The notes under the pieces were generated by a model. The model was not told the origin of the DNA. It saw only the letters and a program-made list of their open reading frames with translations, and did no database searches. The translations under genes and the position numbers were made by a program. Below are positions 50,336-63,071 of a DNA stretch of 64,000 nt, in pieces. Location: positions 12,524,924 to 12,588,923 of the forward strand of contig NC_091023.1 of NCBI RefSeq assembly GCF_041296385.1, written 5' to 3'. The first letter of the stretch is position 1. Every line of letters begins with the position of its first letter. This stretch comes from Aphelocoma coerulescens (lineage: Eukaryota; Chordata; Aves; Passeriformes; Corvidae).

Positions 50336-53300
50336 CTGTTTTCCTGCCTGCTTCTGCAGGTTAACATCAGTCAGGGAGGCTTCTTTACATCATCAACCCC
50401 TAACCATGCTGGGGTCCTGTGCTTTCACCTTGTTTCAAAACCCCACAGCACTTAGCCCTATTAGGTCTCAATATGCCGTGGTGTGATTTGTGCATAAATA
50501 CCAGGTAACAAACCCACGGAGCTTTGTAACATTTTGGGTTTGTTCATCTACAGGCACAGTTGTTTCATGTTTTTGGGTCAAATATGTATTTGTGGAGGAG
50601 AAACTGGGATTAGAAAGTGAGGCTCTAAAATATCTCTAAACACTCCTAAGGAATTTCAAGCTTGGGAACAGCAGTTCCCTAAAACAGAGCACAATTTGCA
50701 ACATCTGGAGTTTATTACAAATTTAAATTGCATATAACACCCCAAGTATTTATTTTCCTTCTCACAGAAATAATCCTTTTTTGGTGGCATTAATAATATA
50801 CCTGTTTCATTAAACTGCTCAGGCACATGACTACTAGGAACTCTCAGTGGAGAAGAAGCTGAAGTTCCCTGAGTGCTACAGTATACTTGACATAGTAGTA
50901 ATATCTGCTGAGTTATGGGCTATATAATTTTTGAATCGTGTTCCACAGCACTCAGCAATATCTGTCATATGCTTTGTATCTGTCACAGTTATTTCTGAGT
51001 TCAAACGAGTAATACTTAGGTTTATTTGAGAAATTCAGGTGAAAAGCTCCAAAAGATTTGTACTGTAACAAAGTTTCATTTTCTACTGATGAGTCATTAT
51101 TTTTTATGAAAGTTTAATGAACAACAGCAAGCAAATAAAAATCATAACTGAGTTCACAAAGAAAGGTAGTATTGTAATGCCTTTTTCTGTGCTCACCTAA
51201 AATGTTGTTGACTTCCAAGGACAGGATTTTTCTTTCTTAATGGAACTTGACTTAATTGCCTAATTATAACTGTATGTTAATGTCAATAAAACGGCTTGTG
51301 AATGCAATGATTTAAAACCAGCAAGCTTTAAATTAGATCTCATGCATAGTATTCAGTTAGCTTCAAAGAGCAGAAATCAAAGATTTTCAAATAATCAGAA
51401 ATGGGAAGTGGAAAAGACATATTTAAGCCACTCTTTTTCTGTACAGAAATTCTTCAACTTTTGTATCTTTATCAGCTGGAAATGCTCTGTTACTTGGGAA
51501 GTTTTTATCTTAGGCAGCCTTTATCTTTACCTTTGTGTGCCAGCATTCCCACGTTTTTGAATGAACAGCATTTTTTGTCTGGGAGGTGGAAACCAGCAGA
51601 GAATATTTATCTTTTACCCTTATCCACCACCTCTGCAGTCTCTCCAGTAGTAAAAGGGTCACAATTTCTCTGCTATACCACTATACCTGTCTGCCAGTCT
51701 TTACAGCAAAGGACAAAATGGAAATGAGAGTCTACAGCATATTTTAAATTCAGTAGAGATCATTTTCCTTCATCATGTGTATAATATCTGGTAGATTTCT
51801 TTGGACCCATATTTACATCTCTATAGCTAGTGCTCTGTTAAAGCTCCCAGACAAAGCTGAAATATTCCAGAAGCTGGATGTGAAATACTGTCTTAAGTGC
51901 TTGGATTACTTCATGTATACAACATTCTTTGCTAAAGGAGAGGAGATTTAGAGAAAGACGTGGGGTCTTATTCTTGCTGATGTCAGAGTACCTCTGAAGG
52001 GAGCAGCAAATCCTCACGTGGCTAGATACCAGCACTTTGACCTTGACAGTGAATTTACTTGGGTTGTGCCATTCTGCTAGGGCAAACCAAGCTCAAGTAC
52101 ATTGCAATGCAACTAGAGAGAGCTGAGCCAGATTTAAAATTAGCAGAGAGACTTCAAGTACAGCAGCATGAAGCTTGAGGTGTAGGCTGCATTAGAGCCT
52201 AAAGTTTCAACGGGGTCTTCAAAGTCTGTGGAACTGTTCTCTCACTAGCAGTGGTTAGCGTGTTCTGGCTGATCTAGTGATGTATTCCTGCTGCTTCAAA
52301 CAAGAAGTCCAAGGGACCAAGCACAGTCTACTTTTAGCATATGAGCACTGGCAACAAGGAAGAAGTAATTTCTCATCACTGTTGTGTTCTTCAGGCCTGA
52401 ATATCAATGAATCCAGCCCTCCCCAGCTCCAGACAGTTGTGATGAGGTGTTTGAGCTGGCAGAATCAAGTGCACTGTGGTCATGCACCCCTCGACCTGGA
52501 GAAGGCATATAGGATGAAGAGGCTTCATTTGTTTCTGCTGTCTCTTTGTCAGAGGAGCTTCCCTCTCCCTGAATAACTATCAGCCCCTCAATCTAGTGTA
52601 GTCTGTGTGTTTTGTCACTCTGCATTGCTGATCCACCTGGTGGTGTCTTTATAGTGTGAGAGTAATTGCTTTTCTGCAATACCTCAGTCTCCAATTTAAA
52701 AAAGTTTCAGAGCTGGTGTCAGCGAGCTCCCAAGCTGAGAGTGCTTGTCTGTCAGTGGTACAACTGGACAGGAACAGCTGTGCTCAGATATTCCAAATTC
52801 CTTGCCTCTTACACATGCTTTACCTTTTCTGCAAGCCTAAGATGATATAAGCCCATTAATTCAAAGGTGCTCAAAAAGATATCGTGCCTTTTTTACTAAG
52901 AATAACAAAAGCAAACAGTGTGAATGTAGTGCTCTCTCACTGTCTGTTCATACTTTATGTAACATATTGTGCTTATCAGCTCTTGTTGGGCTTGTGACAA
53001 CAACCAGATTAGTGCAGTGGTGCTGCTTTGAAGGAGCTGTGAGTTATTTGGGCGGTGGAAAGTAAATGCTTCTTGTATGAGTACTGGGATTAAGAAGACT
53101 GTACCACAATGACTAATAGGAAACTAGGCCATGAGATTTTGGGCAAGACCCGTTTGGCCAATTTAACTGTTTAGTCCCTTTGGTAATTATGCAAGCAGGC
53201 ATCCCACTTCATATTGAAACAAGAGTTACAGATCTGATACAGCTTTAATATTTCTGCATGTCTCAGTGAATATTTGAAGAAGTACCCTGTGAAGATGGAA

Positions 53301-56300
53301 TGCCCCAAGTGTAAGTGGGAGCTCCAAAACAAGTCAAAATGACTGGGGACATGCCTTAGGCTCCCAGGCCTTTTTTTTTTTTTTTTTTTTAATGAAAAAT
53401 ATAGAATGAGGCTCCCAGATATCCTTTTCTTTCATGTTCCATGCTTAGGGCCATAGCAACTAAAAAGCCTTGCTGCATTGAGACTTGAGATAAGCTGAGG
53501 GAATATTAAATAAGCCAGTATGCAGAGATCACTGGGAGTAGGTAGGAGTTTGAAAGCTCCAGTTTATAAAAGTAACTAGGAAATTGTGCTGGTAGCTAAA
53601 AGATCAAACATTCAACTTATCAAAGGTTACGTTTGAAGTTTTGGGAAACCAAATAAAGAAATTCCTTGTTCTATTTCAGTGACTTCTGTGGCATAATTTC
53701 TTTGGCCATTGTACTTTCCTTAATAACATCTGATTTCTGTGGGGGTAATTTTAGCAGTGCTGCATCATACAAGATGCTTACAGAGTAAATGTTCTGCAAA
53801 CAGTGTGTTAAATTGATTTCTTGTCCCTAATTGAGGTTGATTAAATGTAAATTTCAGGTTCTTGATCTAGGAGTTGTTGGCTTTTTGCCTTGGCTCTGGT
53901 TAGTGTGTTTCTTCTAAAACACACTTGAGCTAAAAGCACTCATCTTTCTCAGTCCTCTATATTTATGTTGATAAAAATATTTTTCTTTCTGGAGCAAGGC
54001 AGTGGCTTTATTGAATATTTTGTCATTTGGTATATGACACCTAACAGCTCTGTGCCTCAAACCAGCTTTAACATTGTGCTGCTAATCTAGAACACAGGTT
54101 CAAATGAGTTCAGAGGCAAGAATTGCAGCAGGACTAATGAAAATGAATTATATATGCTCCCTTATTTTGGCAATTTTGATTGAATTCTTTTCTCCCATTT
54201 TGGAGAAGCATTAAAAACATGTCTATAGAGAATTATACCTTTATGTGGTTTCTTGTGAAAATCACATTTGTTTGAGAAAGAATAGATGATTTTCTTTGAA
54301 GTAGAACCACAACCACTGAAAACCAGAGCTATTTCTCCTAAGCAAAATGCCAAATATTTCCGTTTGTTTATAGGTCAAATCTCAAGGAGACACAGAATCC
54401 AGAGAACTTTCCCCTGGCCTAACCCTTAATTTATCCAGTAGTTTAGCTCTGCTTGTCTGTCTGCACCGTGAATAGGCTGATTCCAGTGAGATTATTTATA
54501 CCACATAAAGTTAAATCATGAGTGAGCTTTGCAGGATTGGGACCTTCAGATGCAACTGGCAGATTTAAAATGTGTTATTCCAAAATGCGGCGGAGAGTTC
54601 TCTGTGTTATGCTAAATGGGCTTTATTGCACTGAACTAATCTCCTAGTTATAACTAATCTCTTGAAGCCTGGTTCTCTTCACCCTCATTTCAGTAAATGC
54701 AAAGTCACTGCCTGAATCAAGTCAGGGTGTTTGGTTTTTTTATTCCTTTCGTCCTTAATTTTTACATAACCTTTAATACAGGGTTTACAGAGGAGAGAGG
54801 TAGGTCCAATGTATAAATTGGATTATTCTTCCTGGAACCTGTGGAGTTATAACTGTTTACAGTGACTAAGAATCTGGCTCATAAACTTCACTGAAAGGCT
54901 TTCTCTAACCTGGCAGTGTAATTAGACTGAAAGAGTTATTTTCAAGAGTTGTTACTACCTGAAAATGATTACTCACTGGGGCATCGTTAGTATAATACCA
55001 AAGTCACTTCTCAAGGATGCTGGAAATCCAAACACTCTGTGCTGTTTGCATTCCTCAGTAGGACAGTTAATATATTGCCTCCCGTGTGGCTTGTGTAGTA
55101 AAACTGCTGTATTAACTATAACAGCGTTGGTACATGTTTCCCTAATCAAAAAATGGAACTGGTGTCTTTGGCAGTAGATAACTATACTCCTAGCAAGACA
55201 GATGCTTGTGCCTTTTTATAGAGAGAGCAGCTTTTCAATGTGCAGCAAGGACTCACTCTACAAAACAACATAACAAAACAATTTATATTTGTAGATAAGA
55301 AGCAACATCACTTATACTGAATAAGCTGGAGAAAGCCAAGTGTATAGATTTTAATACACTTCATCAGTAGTACATTAAGGAGCAGACCCAAAGCCTCATG
55401 GAAATGGAAAGAGGCTACCTGACTTCAGCAGGACCTTGGTTGATCCTGTAATCTTTAGGGTGTGCAGGCTCTCATGGGGGAAAGGAACCACCACACACAT
55501 AATATTTGAGTCATGATGGTGAAAATCACGGCAGTGATGGGTGAAATACCTGCAGCCATGTTGCTGTCTTAAGTGGTGGAAGTGAGGAGATCAAGAAGAG
55601 GGGGCAGCTTCTCTCTGTGCTGTGAGCATCCTCTTTTCCTGCCTTGGCAGTGTGGTTGTAGTCTGCCAGGCACTGGTGAGTGCTGCTTGCCCTGCTCAGC
55701 AGCAATGCCAGCACTGAGAGCAGTGTAGCTGTCTCCTCCTGCCTCCATCCTGCTGGGTTAAGGGCAAAGGTAGTACCTGAACCTCAGAGGTCTCTCTGGG
55801 CCTTTCACAGGCCTTAGAAATATGTGAGAACCAAGTCCTCTCCAAGGTGTTCCAGCTGCAGCTGTTGCTGCAGGCTTGCCTGGTGAGGCTTTGCCTGTCT
55901 CCTTGGCAAGAAATCAGGTATTAATAGCATCTTTCGTGGTCTAGCCACTTTCTTCCTAAAAATCCCACTAAGACTTCATTCTTTGTTGGTAAAGATAAGA
56001 AAGTGTTTTCTCATGATAGTTCATGTCAGTCCCCACCACAAGACAGATGGAATCACCATCAGCTGTTGTATGTCTGTGCTTATCAGATCTGGGCAGTGAG
56101 CGTGGGGCTGTTGCAAGCTGGGGGAGGCTTGTACACTCTGCTCCCACCCCTGCTGTCCCTGGGCCCTGTGCACAGACCCCCTCACCCCAGCTCAGGATGG
56201 GGTGTTCTCAGGCAGGGAGCAGAGACATCGCTGTGGCAGAGCAGCAGAACATCACAGCAGCCACATCTGCAGAGTTCTGCACACACAGGGCTGGTGATGC

Positions 56301-57490
56301 AACACATCTCATTGTACAGGCACAAAATGCTTTGTGTCTGGACTTAAAATAGGAGCTCAAGCACGAAGACATCTGTTTTACATCAGCTGTACATATGAAT
56401 GCAAACACCGGTCTTTAAAGGTAATTTTTACTAATGTGCTCCCCATTGCAAAATTCCTTGGCTTGATGTACCATGAGGGTGATACATCCGATGCCAGCAG
56501 CACACCGTGTTTCAAAGCAAATTATAATATGCTGCTAACGTGAAGCTTAAGATGTTCTTTGTTAAAAGCCAGCTTTTATCTCAGAGAAGAGGTTTTCTCT
56601 CTAACATCAGAGACTATCTACACTGCAGAAAAATAACTCTGCCTCTGAAAGTTATCTGGCCAAATTAATACTGGCAATTTCTAGGAAGCTATATCAGGAA
56701 ATGCTGGGTTATTTCGTGTTTCTCCATGCTAAGCTTTTGTCCCATTTTATGTATTTATGCCTTCGCAATGTTTAATACTTGACCACTGAGGGCTAATCTT
56801 GTGCAACATGTATACAATGAAAATATTTTCTTGTTATCCATTTTTATCCTAATTTGAGTTCTAAAATAGCTGTTGAACTGGTTAAATGATGGCTTGTTAG
56901 TATTTCTGTATTCTCTAATCACAATTTTGAATGCTCTGTTTAGAAGTTACCCTAATCTCTTAATGTAACTGTTTGTAATAATTCTAATAATAGATAAAGT
57001 CACCCAGGAATCACAAAGAAACTCTAAGTACAGAAAAGGTATGGTACTGAGATGAATGATAGGAACGGATTTATTTTGTGGAGCAAAATATCCAAAAAGA
57101 AGTTTCTGGTAAAGTATCAGTTGCTACAAATTTGCGCTGAGCTAAAAAAAAAAAATTCTCCACTTTTGTGAAGTCTACAGAGAACCACTTTTATACATGT
57201 ATTAATCTAGCACTGCCTGTCTTAAAAGCTAAAACTGGAGAGAAAAAATTGAAGATATTAGGATGTCAGTGTGGTGAGAAGATGAAATGTTTTCATCATT
57301 GTTGAAATATAAAAGAGAAACTTGGCAGTCATTTGACTGGCTGGATGATATTATATTAGATATAATGATTGTACATTTAGTAGATACATAAATGGTTACT
57401 AATGCCAAAAAGGCATGAAAACATGATTTTCTCTGCTTTGAAATTGGGAGGAACCCTATGCTACATATTTATTTAGGAGAATTGTAATAT
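50336..57490. other. AT-rich non-coding stretch
   Basis: No gene is supported. Frames of 99-114 codons (52277-52576, 56003-56347, 56023-56352 plus) lie in slightly GC-richer patches and show no domain; the last two overlap in different frames. A short frame at 53238-53342 carries a CPKC pair and is discussed among the findings. A run of 20 T lies at 53371-53390. A GC-richer patch with repeated CAG and CTG words lies at about 55600-55910. Confidence 0.6.
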
Positions 57491-57650
57491 TATCAAAGGA
57501 AGAGACCTCTGACATTATTAGTACCACTAATTAATTCTTCCTGTCAGGAGGGTTCTCAAACCTAATTTAGAAGGACCTCTGTGATTGCCAGCACTGTGCT
57601 CACTGTGTTGCTGTTCCAGAGTGGGCACTCATTAGTGGCAGTTACCTTGT
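57491..57650 (-). repeat. Possible ancient LINE (CR1/L3-like) tail
   Basis: The plus strand has 'ggaagagacctctgacatta', close to the complemented LINE tail form 'ggaagggacctctggagatc'. About 90 bp on it has 'tgttgctgttccagagtg', like the 'ggcaacctgttccagtg' block that follows at a similar distance in CR1-type tails. Two blocks in the right order and spacing make this plausible, but both are short and matched from memory. It could be an ancient element shared across amniotes. Confidence 0.3.
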
Positions 57651-60600
57651 ACTTCTTTAGCAAGGGCTGCAGGTGCAAGGCAGTCTGAGGCTTCATTTTC
57701 CTTCTTTCCACATAACCTGTGCAAATTAAGAACAGATATTTTGGTATCAAATATTTAAAAAGTACATTTTTTATGACTTTCTTATATTTTAATGAGAAAA
57801 TGGAGGGAGGAGACAGATTTTGTAACTTTTAATAAGACTTCCTAGACAACATCTGTATGCTTAATAAATTAGCCATCTTTTTAGCACTTTTTGTTTGCAT
57901 TACTTTCCTCAGCCAACACTGAAGGAGGTTATTCTGATGATGAAGTAAAATAAATGGGCTGATGTGAACTGAGGGAAAGCCCATTATAGATCCTGTGTGA
58001 GTGGCCCTTGAGAAGACGTGTAATGTTTCAGAGAGCTCCCAGATCTTGAGTCCTCAGGCATCTGCTCCAGATCTGGTAAAGAGCTGAGGCCACCACCCTT
58101 CTCTGTGCATAGAACATGTCTGCTGCCTTCCTTTGTCTTCCCAGGTTGCTGTAGCCACACGTAATTGGTTGTGTGTAAGGGGCCTCCTGTGTCATCTCAG
58201 TAGCTGCTCTCTTATCTCTTTTTTTCTGTGGCATAGTGATGCTTTCCACAAACGTCATCAGCCTGATATTCCTTTTCAAAGTCACAACAGTCTGACAGGC
58301 TAAAAGTGCCTGGTTGGCAGTTTCCTGTTTTGGAACAGACTCCTGACTGCGTTTTGATTTTTTAACTGCACCATGGGGAAGAGCTTGCAGCTTGACACAG
58401 CCATCATACTGTAATAATATATTCTATTAAATCATTGTTTATTGCTTCTATTACCTTTCATTTTATTTTTTTCTGAGAGAGGCAACAAAAATAAATGCTA
58501 TTACCTTTTTTTTTCCCAGGGGAAAAATAAAAGACAGTTATATGATGGGAAGAGGGATTTTTTGGCTTGTGGAAGGCTTAACAAGAACACTTGTGTACTC
58601 TTGACCCTCTAGTGAGGAACTGCAGAAAGAAAAAAGTCAAGATCTTCTGTGCAGTAGGTGTTTATATGCTTAACAGTATTCAGCTTCATAAGCTGTAATA
58701 GAAACTTCTTTTGGTAGGTCTTTCATGTCTATAAACAGCTTACTGCAGCCATCACAGTTAATTTGATTAGTGGCACTCAGACATGAACCCAGTGAAACAG
58801 CAGCTTAAGAGCACTTTTGCAACCAGTGACTATATTGGGAATTCTAATCTTTGTCAGAGCTGCACAGGAGGACAGCTACTTCTCTCACATTTCTTAATGT
58901 TTTAAAACTGTTTTGAATGCTTATGTACTTCAGGGAATGACATAGAAAGGGTGAGAGAGATTATCGCCTGACAAAGCTTTCTTGAATTAGGTCATAGTAG
59001 GCTGTTTCATTTAAGAGTTGTTCCTTTGCCTACGTGCTTAAAATCAAGCTTTCCTTCTCAACTCTTGTATAGGACAGGGCAGTGTTTTTGCTCTGTGAAC
59101 ACAGAGGATGCATGACTGTGGTGTCAGAGGAAGAAGGACAATACCTTTCTCAAATATCCTAGAAAATAAGGATGGGATTCCTATCTTATATGACGGCTGT
59201 ATTCTGTACGTGTCCCAGGATTGTTCTGTGCTGCTCCCTTAAATTGCCTTCCCACGACTATCAGTGTTTATTGTAGTAGCATGGCTCTGTTTCCTATTTC
59301 TCAAGTTGGATATCTGGTGTATTTACTCAAGTAATTGAGGAAATGCACAGATCCTTTGGGTGCTGCAGATTTTTAAATGGAAAATATAAAAGGCAAATGA
59401 TTGTGGCAGAAAAAGAAGGGAGAGACATGGTAGGCTTTGAGAGCTCATTCAAGGAGTCTTTTGGTATAAAAAGATTGGAGAAATCTGTTTGACATGCAGG
59501 TGGCAAAGGCAAATCTTGTACCTGGGAAAGGATATAATTCCCTTCTCTCTGTTGGGGAAGTACCGATCATACGTTTGTTAAAAAGGCCACACCTGATCCT
59601 ATCTTGGTGCTGTAAACCAGAGCAGAATTAGCTCTTATCTCAACATCTCTGCTTGCATAAAATAATAGTGCATGCTTTTGATAATCACTGGTTTGGTGTG
59701 GCTGCCAAAATGATTAGTAGTGAAACGGTTAAAGGGAAGGTATTTAAGCACTGCCACTTGGTTTTATAGTGAGCACCTGCTGAGATAAATTCAAGCTCCT
59801 AGCATCAGTTGCTTTTTTAAAAAAAAGTAAATAGAAGTTTAACTTCTGTAAGTCTTTGACTTGGCAAATTTTAGGAAAAGCAAAACTATGCAGCAGTTTA
59901 TGTGACAGGTAAATAATGTCTTCCCTATAAGATTTGAATTTCAGATGCTACAGGGGCTCTTGGCTCACACAGGTTTAATAAGTAATATGTCTTCCAGAAA
60001 CCATATATATCTGAGAATAGATATACACTATGGCATTATGGATGGCACTGCTTCTGACCAGTAATTTTAATGTGCAGGATTGTTGGTTTTTTTTTCTTTT
60101 TTCTTATGTGCTTTTTTCCCCTGAGTAGTTAGAATTGGCAGAAAGTTATACACTTGATTGCAGACATATCAGTACTTTTCTCACTGTCATATGAAGGCAA
60201 ATGTACTGTTCTACTTTGAATGTAACATTAACCAAGCAATTTAATGCACCTCAAAATTATGGCAAATACTCTTGTGATACTATGAGAACGTATGGTTATG
60301 TAAAATGGTTGTTTGGGTCTTGCTTTTACTAGTGCTGTAGAGTAAGCCATGACTGCCAGGAGAAGGAGGAATATAGTGCTCGCCAGCTGGTTTTTCCCTA
60401 CCAAAAATTATTTGGATCAAGGTATTTTATCTAAATATATTCAGAGTGCATATGAAATATGTCCTGGATACATTCACCTATATATTTTAGATAAAGAGCA
60501 GCTTTGAAAATTCCAGCTGTTTCACACACAATGTGCCAGCACCAGTCAGATGACAGGATGTCTGCAAAACAACAGTTTCTTTAAACAAACTATTCAAACT

Positions 60601-63049
60601 CCCAGATCAGGTATGTCTTATCATCTGTCTCACAACCCATCAACTATCCCACCCCTCCCTGGGAAAACATGGGAAATCAGGAGTGTCTGGAAGGATGATG
60701 AATAGAGATCTGATAAACAAAGGTGGAACAAAGCTTTCATAACTGGCTGTGCCTTTGGAGGAGTGCCCTGCCCTATTGTAGCCTATATGGATTTACACTG
60801 GTAAATTGTACTGTAGTGAAACAAGTTGTTCAGTCCTAGAGGCAATTTGCAGGGAAACAAAGGCTGTTGTATTATATTGGCCAATAATGGCTACTGTATA
60901 TTTTTTGGTTTCTGTTGTGCAGCTCGGTTTCAGGGGCCTGAACAAATGACAGGAAAGTAATGTAAAAGTGCATGGCTGGAAGGACTGCTTAATAAGATAC
61001 AGAGGCTCTTATCTTTAAGTAGTCTGTGTGGGTTTAATAGGGTCCAAATGTTGTGAAAAATATTTATGCAGACATCAGAGCAGTGTCCTGATTTTTTTTT
61101 TAAAGGGCTACGTACTCCAGGCCTGCTGATGTCAATGCAAGTGTGAATGTCTCAGCTTCTTATAAATGACTTGGTGTGCACGGAAAAAAACTAATTTAGT
61201 TCACACAATTTTTAACTCTCAGCCATACAGACCTCTCATGTTACTCAGGACAATGATATATATTTTAGCTCTAAAATTCACAAGGGTCCACTTAGTACAT
61301 AAAGGATTCTTTTGTTTGAACAATTGCCTTTTTCTAAACTGCTTCACACTGTTGGCACAAACACTTGGTTCTGCTTCTTGAGAGAAGGAGAAAATAGGCA
61401 TTTAAAGGTGGTGTGCCACCTATGCCGTTTGTTGCTTGTGTTTTATAGTGATACCACTAGATGCCAAAGTGTTGAAATTCCAAAAAGGAAGTGTCAAAGA
61501 CTCCCAACAGATGTCACGTTGCATTGGATATATGTTTGTAGAGCACTTATCTCCTTTTGGAAATCCCACAGCTAGTTTTTTTCAGTGCTTATCATCTGCT
61601 GAGTACAGAAGTGGTTGTGGTAAGGAAGGGACAGACCACAACTTTTCATTCTTGCAGCCAGTGACTCCCTCAGAGGAGAAAAGAAATTTTAAAAGTCTGT
61701 AAGGCCTGGCTTGCCTTTCTGGTAATGCCAGGGATCCTTGGGGGCTGTTTTAAGTCACAATATACAGCATGGCCCAATGTCTGCATTTCACTTACCAGAA
61801 GTAGGGAAGTCATCTTTCCAGAACTCGCAGTCTGAGTCCCTTCTTAGGTACTGACTAACCACAAAATTATTTAAGACTAAAAAAAATTATTTACCATGAA
61901 CAGTATTAGCAAGCCTAACTAAACACTGCTGCTACTGAGCAGAGATCCCATCAGACACCAGTTTTTCACAGCTCTAAAAGTTCTTTTATTAGAATGCTGA
62001 AAAATGGCTGTATTGAAATAAATATCTCAACTTACATAATGTATCCACCTATCATAATTATGTATAGTTGTGAAATTCAGGTTCAGCAGGTTCAGCATAC
62101 AACAGATTCCTGCTTGCAAGTAAACTGTGCTTGTTTAAAAAGTCAGAAGTAGAGAGAAAGAAGAACATATTTGAAAAGGAAGGTATTTCAAAGAACTTTC
62201 CTGGGAGAGTTTGAAGAGTTTTGTGTTTATTCTGTAAATGCTGCAGAGGAAACTGATCCACTTTAAGCTCCCTAGAAAGTGCATTTTTTCAGAAAACTTT
62301 TCATACTTTAAAACTAAGTTTTAATATGGCACAAGCCAGCAAATTCAGGCAGCACATCTAAGAAAACAATTTTTTTCTCATCACAGAAAACCTGAAGCTA
62401 ATCCAAGGAGAATAAAAAGGCACTTCTTCCTTCACATTTATACAGTTTAAGAAGCTGTTGTACAAAGCAGACAAAAAACCTGTCACCAACCTCTTGATCT
62501 CCATCTTGAAAAACAGCAATGGTATCCATTCATTACTTCACCCAATATCTCTTTTCTGTTCTGTTTAATGGGAACTATTCTCTGACTGCAGGGTACTTCA
62601 ATGAAGATTTTTTTTAAAAGCCTCTGCTTCCACACTTTGCTGCTTTATATTTGAGCAAAAAACTCCTCAAAAGTTTTGCACTTATGCCTTTATATAAATG
62701 TACTGTCCATACATAAACCTGTGTAATATAAACAACAAATGTTATCTATGCCCTGTGCTGCGCTTGTTCCCTGCTGACTTACTTCCCATTTATGTATGAT
62801 GAGAATTCTGCACATGGGAGCGGCAGAGATATGAGATCTTTCCTCCTGTAGAGCTGTTTCCATTTCACTCCTTTTAGCCAGAGTTTAGAAATTGCTGGAA
62901 GTTTGAAGGGCTGAAAGTTTTTGGGTGGAAAATTGTACTTTTCTCCTCCCATCTTTCCAGTATCGGTTTTTAATTCCTTCTGGTCTTCTAGAAAGTGTCT
63001 CTGTTCCTATTTGGTTCTGTAGTTCCTGGATCATTGCACTTATCCATAT
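57651..63049. other. AT-rich non-coding stretch
   Basis: No gene is supported. Frames are at most about 88 codons. T-rich tracts occur near 58510 and 60090. A 9-bp tandem word (TTCAGCAGG) recurs near 62080-62100. I recognised no repeat family here. Confidence 0.6.
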
Positions 63050-63071
63050 CCACAGTGATATATCACTGTGG
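63050..63071. other. Perfect 22-bp palindrome
   Basis: The half-site CCACAGTGATA (63050-63060) is followed with no spacer by its exact reverse complement TATCACTGTGG (63061-63071). The symmetry breaks at the next base on each side. A spacer-free 22-bp perfect palindrome is very unlikely at any given position and uncommon in 64 kb. It could form a cruciform or bind a dimeric protein, but no known site is recognised, and a chance or templated-repair origin remains possible. Confidence 0.9.

Noticed and set aside
53371..53390. T20 run as the tail of a minus-strand processed pseudogene
   Set aside because: No retrocopy sequence could be recognised to its right (upstream in the minus-strand sense), and no target duplication was seen. 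The same applies to the T runs at 28545-28561 and 30499-30517.
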